Assembly: GCA_002723075.1 (NCBI GenBank)
Contig: PBNJ01000008.1
Coordinates: 54,483 to 118,482 of the forward strand
Direction: 5' to 3'
Length of the DNA stretch: 64,000 nucleotides
DNA from: Flavobacteriaceae bacterium
GTDB lineage: Bacteria > Bacteroidota > Bacteroidia > Flavobacteriales > Flavobacteriaceae
In this document: in pieces, positions 60,459 through 64,000 of the stretch
Layout: each line of letters begins with the position of its first letter
How positions within the stretch are numbered: the stretch's first letter is position 1
Translations under genes and position numbers: made by a program
Notes under the pieces: generated by a model
Databases searched by the model: none
What the model was told of the DNA's origin: nothing
Seen by the model: only the letters and a program-made list of their open reading frames with translations

Positions 60459-61148
60459 ATGAAAATTGCTTTACTAGGTTACGGACGCATGGGACAAGCG
60501 ATTGAAAAAATTGCCATTGACAGAGGACATACAATTGTTGCCAAAATCGATAAAGACAATCCAGATGAAGCCTATGAGGCAGATGTCGCAATCAATTTTA
60601 GCGTTCCCATGGCTGCCTATGAGAACATTACAAGTGCAATCGACAAAAAAATCCCTGTAGTCTGTGGTACCACGGGTTGGCTAGATCGGCTTGACGAAGT
60701 TGAAACTTTATGTCAACAAAATGAGGGTGCATTTCTTTATGCTTCTAATTTTAGTTTAGGTGTCAATCTGTTTTTCGAACTCAATGTAAAGTTAGCTGAT
60801 ATGATGCAAAAACAACCGCTTTACACTGCTTCAATAGAAGAAATTCATCACACGCAAAAACTAGATAAGCCAAGTGGTACAGCAATCACATTGGCAGAAG
60901 GAATTCCATCAGCAGGTAACGTATGGCATTTGGTTGAGGATAATGGAGAGGGGGTTCCAATTACCTCCATACGAAAAGATGAAGTGCCTGGCACTCATAC
61001 GGTCACCCATCGTTCAGAAATCGATGAGATTTCCATCACACATACTGCGCATAACCGGACTGGTTTTGCTTTGGGCGCTATAATTGCTGCCGAATGGATT
61101 AAGAACAAAAAAGGTATTTTTAGCATGAGAGATGTTTTACAGCTCTAA
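60459..61148 (+). CDS. dapB: 4-hydroxy-tetrahydrodipicolinate reductase
   Basis: A 229-residue enzyme of lysine and meso-diaminopimelate synthesis. The Rossmann motif KIALLGYGRMGQAIEK is at the N-terminus, then VVCGTTGWL, the substrate motif EEIHHTQKLDKPSGTA with the catalytic His and Lys, and ITHTAHNRTGFALGAI. It is shorter than the E. coli enzyme (273 residues), as is normal in Bacteroidota. It lies between the DUF5683 gene and lepB. Confidence 0.94.
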   Translation: MKIALLGYGRMGQAIEKIAIDRGHTIVAKIDKDNPDEAYEADVAINFSVPMAAYENITSAIDKKIPVVCGTTGWLDRLDEVETLCQQNEGAFLYASNFSLGVNLFFELNVKLADMMQKQPLYTASIEEIHHTQKLDKPSGTAITLAEGIPSAGNVWHLVEDNGEGVPITSIRKDEVPGTHTVTHRSEIDEISITHTAHNRTGFALGAIIAAEWIKNKKGIFSMRDVLQL

Positions 61149-61179
61149 GAACCCAATCGACGGATAAAACACGTTTTCT

Positions 61180-62877
61180 ATGACATTCACACAGTGGTTT
61201 CTTTTTATTCTCTTTGTTCAATTTGTTCATTTTTTTGGGACATGGAAGTTATATCAGCGCGCAGGATATAAGCCGTGGCAAGCTGCGATTCCAATCTATA
61301 ATGCGTTGGTATTGATGAAAATCATCAACCGTCCTCGATGGTGGGTGTTGATGTTTTTTATGCCAATCATCAACTTGATTATTTTTCCCGTGGTATGGGT
61401 TGAAACCGCTCGAAGTTTTGGCAAAAGAAGTACAACAGATACCTTTCTGACACTGATCAGTTTTGGACTTTATCTCTACACCATCAACTACAATGATCAA
61501 CTTGAACACATCAAAGACCGAAGTTTAAAGCCAAGAACCGCTTTTGGGGAATGGTTTAGCTCGATTTTATTTGCCGTGGTCATCGCCACCCTTGTCCACA
61601 CCTATTTTATTCAACCCTACATCATTCCGACTGGCTCATTGGAAAAAACACTTTTAACAGGTGATTTTCTCTTTGTTAGCAAGTACCACTATGGGGCAAG
61701 AGTTCCCCAAACGGCAGTCTCCTTTCCAATGGTGCACGACACCATCCCTTTAGCGCGTGTACGGTCGTATCTAAAAAACCCACAATTACCCTATATGCGA
61801 TTGCCCAAACTACAGAAGATCAAGCGCAATGAGATTGTGGTCTTTAGTTGGCCAGCAGATACGGTACGTCAGTTTTTTAAGAAAGAAGCCCGAGTCGATA
61901 AACCCATTGACAAAAAATCAAACTATGTAAAGCGCTGTGTTGCCATCCCTGGAGACACCTTAGAAATTATCGATGGGATTATTCATATTAATGGAGAACG
62001 TACCCAACTCCCCGATCGAGCCAAACCACTCTATGGATATACTGCATATAACAAAACGGGGATATCATCTAGAGAGCTGGTTCAGGCAGGAATACGAGAT
62101 TTGACCAGACGATTTCGGATTGAAAGCAACATCTCGCAACAACAGCTCAACGCACTGTTTGCCAACAACATCAATGTCATTCGGCAGGGTGATAAGCTGA
62201 TTGCGATTTCAAGTTCGAGAGGAATTCCAACAGATCTAATACGAAGACATCGAATACGGGTAACCGAACTTCGAGATACACAAAAAACAATTTTCCTCAC
62301 ACTGGAAGAAGCCAAAAAGATTAGAAACGAGATTCGTTTTGACAGTTTGGTTCGCAATATCAACAATCGACAATCATACAATACAAACTTTTTTCCAAAT
62401 GACATTCGCTACAACTGGAACGAAGATAATTTTGGACCGATCGTCATGCCAAAACAAGGGTTCACTGTATCCTTAACTAAAGACAATATTGCCTTGTATC
62501 GAAAGTTGATTCGGGATTATGAAAAACGAACACTCACCTATGAAGACAATAGCATTCTGATCGATGGCGAACCAACAGATCAATACACCTTCTTACAAGA
62601 TTATTTTTGGATGATGGGTGACAATCGCCATCGCTCGGAAGACAGTCGGTTTTGGGGATTTGTACCAGCAGACCACATCGTTGGAAAACCCATTTTTATC
62701 TGGATGAGCATTGATGGGATCAATGATGGAATTGCCAATTGGAAAGTACGCTGGAATCGTGTCTTCACAACAACCAATGGAGATGGCGAACCCGTTTCCT
62801 ATCGTTGGCACTTTTTGGCAATTATCGTTGCCTATCAAATTTTTACACGTGTTCGTAAGCGTCTTAAAAAGCAATGA
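61180..62877 (+). CDS. lepB: Signal peptidase I, long Bacteroidota form
   Basis: A 565-residue membrane protease that removes signal peptides. Residues 1-110 hold several membrane segments (a DUF5684-like domain), then one more segment (about 128-146). Catalytic Ser153 is in IIPTGSLEKTL and Lys251 in YVKRCVAIPGDTLEI; the C-terminal box GDNRHRSEDSRFWGFV lies around residue 485. Between them sits a very large insert (about residues 290-440) rich in basic residues and Asn, seen in Bacteroidota but not in E. coli LepB. One more membrane segment closes the protein. WbqC follows with a 4-base overlap. Confidence 0.93.
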   Translation: MTFTQWFLFILFVQFVHFFGTWKLYQRAGYKPWQAAIPIYNALVLMKIINRPRWWVLMFFMPIINLIIFPVVWVETARSFGKRSTTDTFLTLISFGLYLYTINYNDQLEHIKDRSLKPRTAFGEWFSSILFAVVIATLVHTYFIQPYIIPTGSLEKTLLTGDFLFVSKYHYGARVPQTAVSFPMVHDTIPLARVRSYLKNPQLPYMRLPKLQKIKRNEIVVFSWPADTVRQFFKKEARVDKPIDKKSNYVKRCVAIPGDTLEIIDGIIHINGERTQLPDRAKPLYGYTAYNKTGISSRELVQAGIRDLTRRFRIESNISQQQLNALFANNINVIRQGDKLIAISSSRGIPTDLIRRHRIRVTELRDTQKTIFLTLEEAKKIRNEIRFDSLVRNINNRQSYNTNFFPNDIRYNWNEDNFGPIVMPKQGFTVSLTKDNIALYRKLIRDYEKRTLTYEDNSILIDGEPTDQYTFLQDYFWMMGDNRHRSEDSRFWGFVPADHIVGKPIFIWMSIDGINDGIANWKVRWNRVFTTTNGDGEPVSYRWHFLAIIVAYQIFTRVRKRLKKQ

Positions 62878-63488
62878 CCCATACCCTACTCCCCCTTGCC
62901 TATGCTGGACCAATCTCGCATTGGGTTCCCATTTGTAAGCAGCAACCTATTCTTTGGGAAGTAGAGGATTTTTATCAGAAACAAACCTATCGCAATCGCA
63001 TGGAAATCCATGCAGCCAACGGAAAGCTCATGATGAGTATTCCGATTCAACATCTCGGTTATGACGGTCATCAAAAATATAAAGATGTACAAATCGCAAA
63101 CGAATTTCCATGGCGAAGAAACCATTGGTTGTCACTCAAGACCGCATACCAGTCCTCCCCCTTTTTTGAATACTATGAAGACGATATCGCACCCTTATAC
63201 CAAGACAGATTTGAGTCTCTACTATCGTTTAACATCCAGGTGATGAAAAAGATTTGTGAGTTGTTGCAGATTCAAGCACCCCAAGAAACCACAAAGACTT
63301 ATCTGAAAGATAGCCCTCACCACGATTTACGGCATCTGATCGATGCGAAAAACACTAAGGCAACTTCAACAGCTTTTGAATACACCCAAGTCTTTAGCGA
63401 CAAAAATGGGTTTATCCCTGACCTGAGCATTTTGGATTTACTATTTAACAACGGTCCCGAGACCGTACCCCTGTTGCAGTCCCAATAA
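62874..63488 (+). CDS. WbqC family protein
   Basis: A 204-residue protein of the WbqC-like family. It begins with LPLAYAGPISHWVPICKQQP, then the family segment ETYQKQTYRNRMEIHAANGK in a close form (DFYQKQTYRNRMEI) and QIANEFPWRRNHWLSLKTAY, followed by SPFFEYYEDDIAPLY. WbqC proteins were first seen in O-antigen clusters and their action is unsettled, perhaps glycine- or amide-transfer to sugars. In this phylum the gene commonly follows lepB. It starts on the lepB stop (ATGA). Confidence 0.88.
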   Translation: MTHTLLPLAYAGPISHWVPICKQQPILWEVEDFYQKQTYRNRMEIHAANGKLMMSIPIQHLGYDGHQKYKDVQIANEFPWRRNHWLSLKTAYQSSPFFEYYEDDIAPLYQDRFESLLSFNIQVMKKICELLQIQAPQETTKTYLKDSPHHDLRHLIDAKNTKATSTAFEYTQVFSDKNGFIPDLSILDLLFNNGPETVPLLQSQ

Positions 63489-63516
63489 ATGTTTGTATTT
63501 ATTGAAAATAAGCCCA

Positions 63517-63938
63517 ATGTTTAAACCAAAAGTCATCGGAGTTAGTGGTATTTTTTTTAAAGCCAAAAAAGCCAAGTCGCCTTCGAAAGTTGTACAAGGA
63601 CCATTTTAGTTTTAATCTCAATCCTTACGGATCTTCATTTGAGTTTCGAAATGCAAATAACCCTCAAAAGGTTCAGTATTTTCTGTGGTCTGTTTTCAAA
63701 AATGATACAAATTACTTTTCGCCCTCAACAAAAGAGTTTATGGTAAATTTTCGGGTGGAAAAGATCGAAAAAACGGTAGCGTACTTGTAAAAAATTGGGA
63801 CAAAAATCAACGATGAAATCACGAATTACCCTTATGGTAAATTTGTACACATATTTGGATACCGAGGGGAATGCAATCTAATTATGGGAAGCCAATGATG
63901 ACTTTTTCAGTGATTTTATGGGGCCAACAAACAAATAA
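63517..63938 (+). pseudogene. Broken VOC-family (glyoxalase-like) gene
   Basis: The parts of a small VOC-superfamily protein are spread over three frames. Frame 1 from ATG 63517 gives MFKPKVIGVSGIFFKAK; frame 2 gives LRKLYKDHFSFNLNPYG, FEFRNANNPQKVQYFLWSVF, YFSPSTKEFMVNFRVE and GTKINDEITNYPYGKFVHIF; frame 3 gives DTEGNAI and LWEANDDFFSDFM. Between frames 1 and 2 a shift lies in the A-rich stretch near 63555-63590; between 2 and 3 one extra base lies at about 63857. In-frame TAA codons stand at 63788-63790 and 63879-63881. Four lesions in 140 codons leave no doubt it is dead if the sequence is right. The intact protein would be a cytoplasmic dioxygenase/lyase-like enzyme of unknown substrate. 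It is convergent with rnpB. Confidence 0.85.
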
Positions 63939-63942
63939 AAAA

Positions 63943-64000
63943 GCAGGCCATAAGCCGGATTCTGTCGTGCCTTACCATTGATCTCGACCCAACATTACTG
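63943..64000 (-). ncRNA. rnpB: RNase P RNA, 3' end (partial)
   Basis: The minus strand reads GGCACGACAGAATCCGGCTT, then ATGGCCTGC and six T. ACAGAATCCGGCTTAT is the conserved 3' part of bacterial RNase P RNA, and the T-run at 63937-63942 is its terminator. The rest of the RNA lies beyond the window end. Confidence 0.88.

Noticed and set aside
1-64000. CRISPR arrays, insertion sequences, prophage or defence systems
   Set aside because: No direct-repeat array, transposase, integrase or known defence gene was seen anywhere in the window.

Overview
The window is a chromosomal segment of a Bacteroidota bacterium, almost certainly a member of the Flavobacteriaceae. The evidence is the PorX-type response regulator of the type IX secretion system, several Bacteroidota-only families (DUF5777, DUF5683, long LepB, WbqC, a carbamoyltransferase of the succinyl/acetylornithine type), promoters of the TAnnTTTG class instead of TATAAT, and weak or absent Shine-Dalgarno sequences. 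Nearly all of it is core genome: no insertion sequence, prophage, CRISPR array or integrase is visible. Genes are tightly packed, and many convergent neighbours overlap at their 3' ends.

Layout. 1-6.3 kb: end of lpxD (lipid A), an HD phosphohydrolase, porX, tsaE, a small membrane protein, proline dehydrogenase and aroB. 6.3-11.6 kb: PEP carboxylase, an AsnC/Lrp regulator, an M14 carboxypeptidase, an XRE regulator with a palindrome in its promoter, and a small lipoprotein. 11.6-22.4 kb: topoisomerase IV (parC, parE), two thioredoxin-fold proteins, a flavin reductase, a DsbD-like reductase, tilS and pabB. 22.4-31.3 kb: one long arginine operon (GNAT acyltransferase, argG, argC, proC, argD, argF', argB, argE', argH) preceded by what looks like an undescribed arginine-rich leader peptide. 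31.3-42.6 kb: lpdA, envelope proteins (DUF5777, OB-fold, YceI), an NhaC antiporter, ftsK-lolA-lptF/G-ribB, a TauE/SafE permease and tRNA-Ser. 42.7-52.5 kb: an S8 protease lipoprotein, a decayed siroheme synthase remnant, a ferredoxin reductase and ferredoxin, a DUF3089 hydrolase, Cu-Zn SOD, a PlsC-like acyltransferase, a NUDIX hydrolase, a cyclophilin, DUF4442, PadR-PspC and trxB. 52.7-54.8 kb: an AT-rich pair of surface-polysaccharide genes and two tandem tRNA-Pro genes. 54.9-64 kb: PQQ-type sugar dehydrogenase plus cytochrome c, udk, an FtsB/DivIC-like protein, an SDR, parA-parB-DUF5683-dapB-lepB-WbqC, a broken VOC-family gene and the 3' end of rnpB.

How the parts work together. The arg operon holds a linear N-acyl pathway from glutamate to arginine, with proC added so that arginine and proline synthesis from glutamate are transcribed together. 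The strongest candidate for an undescribed element is the leader upstream: a 21-codon frame starting four bases after a TAnnTTTG-like box, carrying Arg-Arg-Pro-Arg-Arg near its end, then a hairpin and a T-rich tract. This fits ribosome-mediated control by arginine supply. The same four-base spacing between -7 box and start codon recurs at six other genes, which suggests leaderless mRNAs are common here. Two pseudogenes (siroheme synthase and VOC family) show recent gene loss; the first suggests that the adjacent ferredoxin reductase/ferredoxin pair has outlived its original siroheme/sulfite-reduction context.
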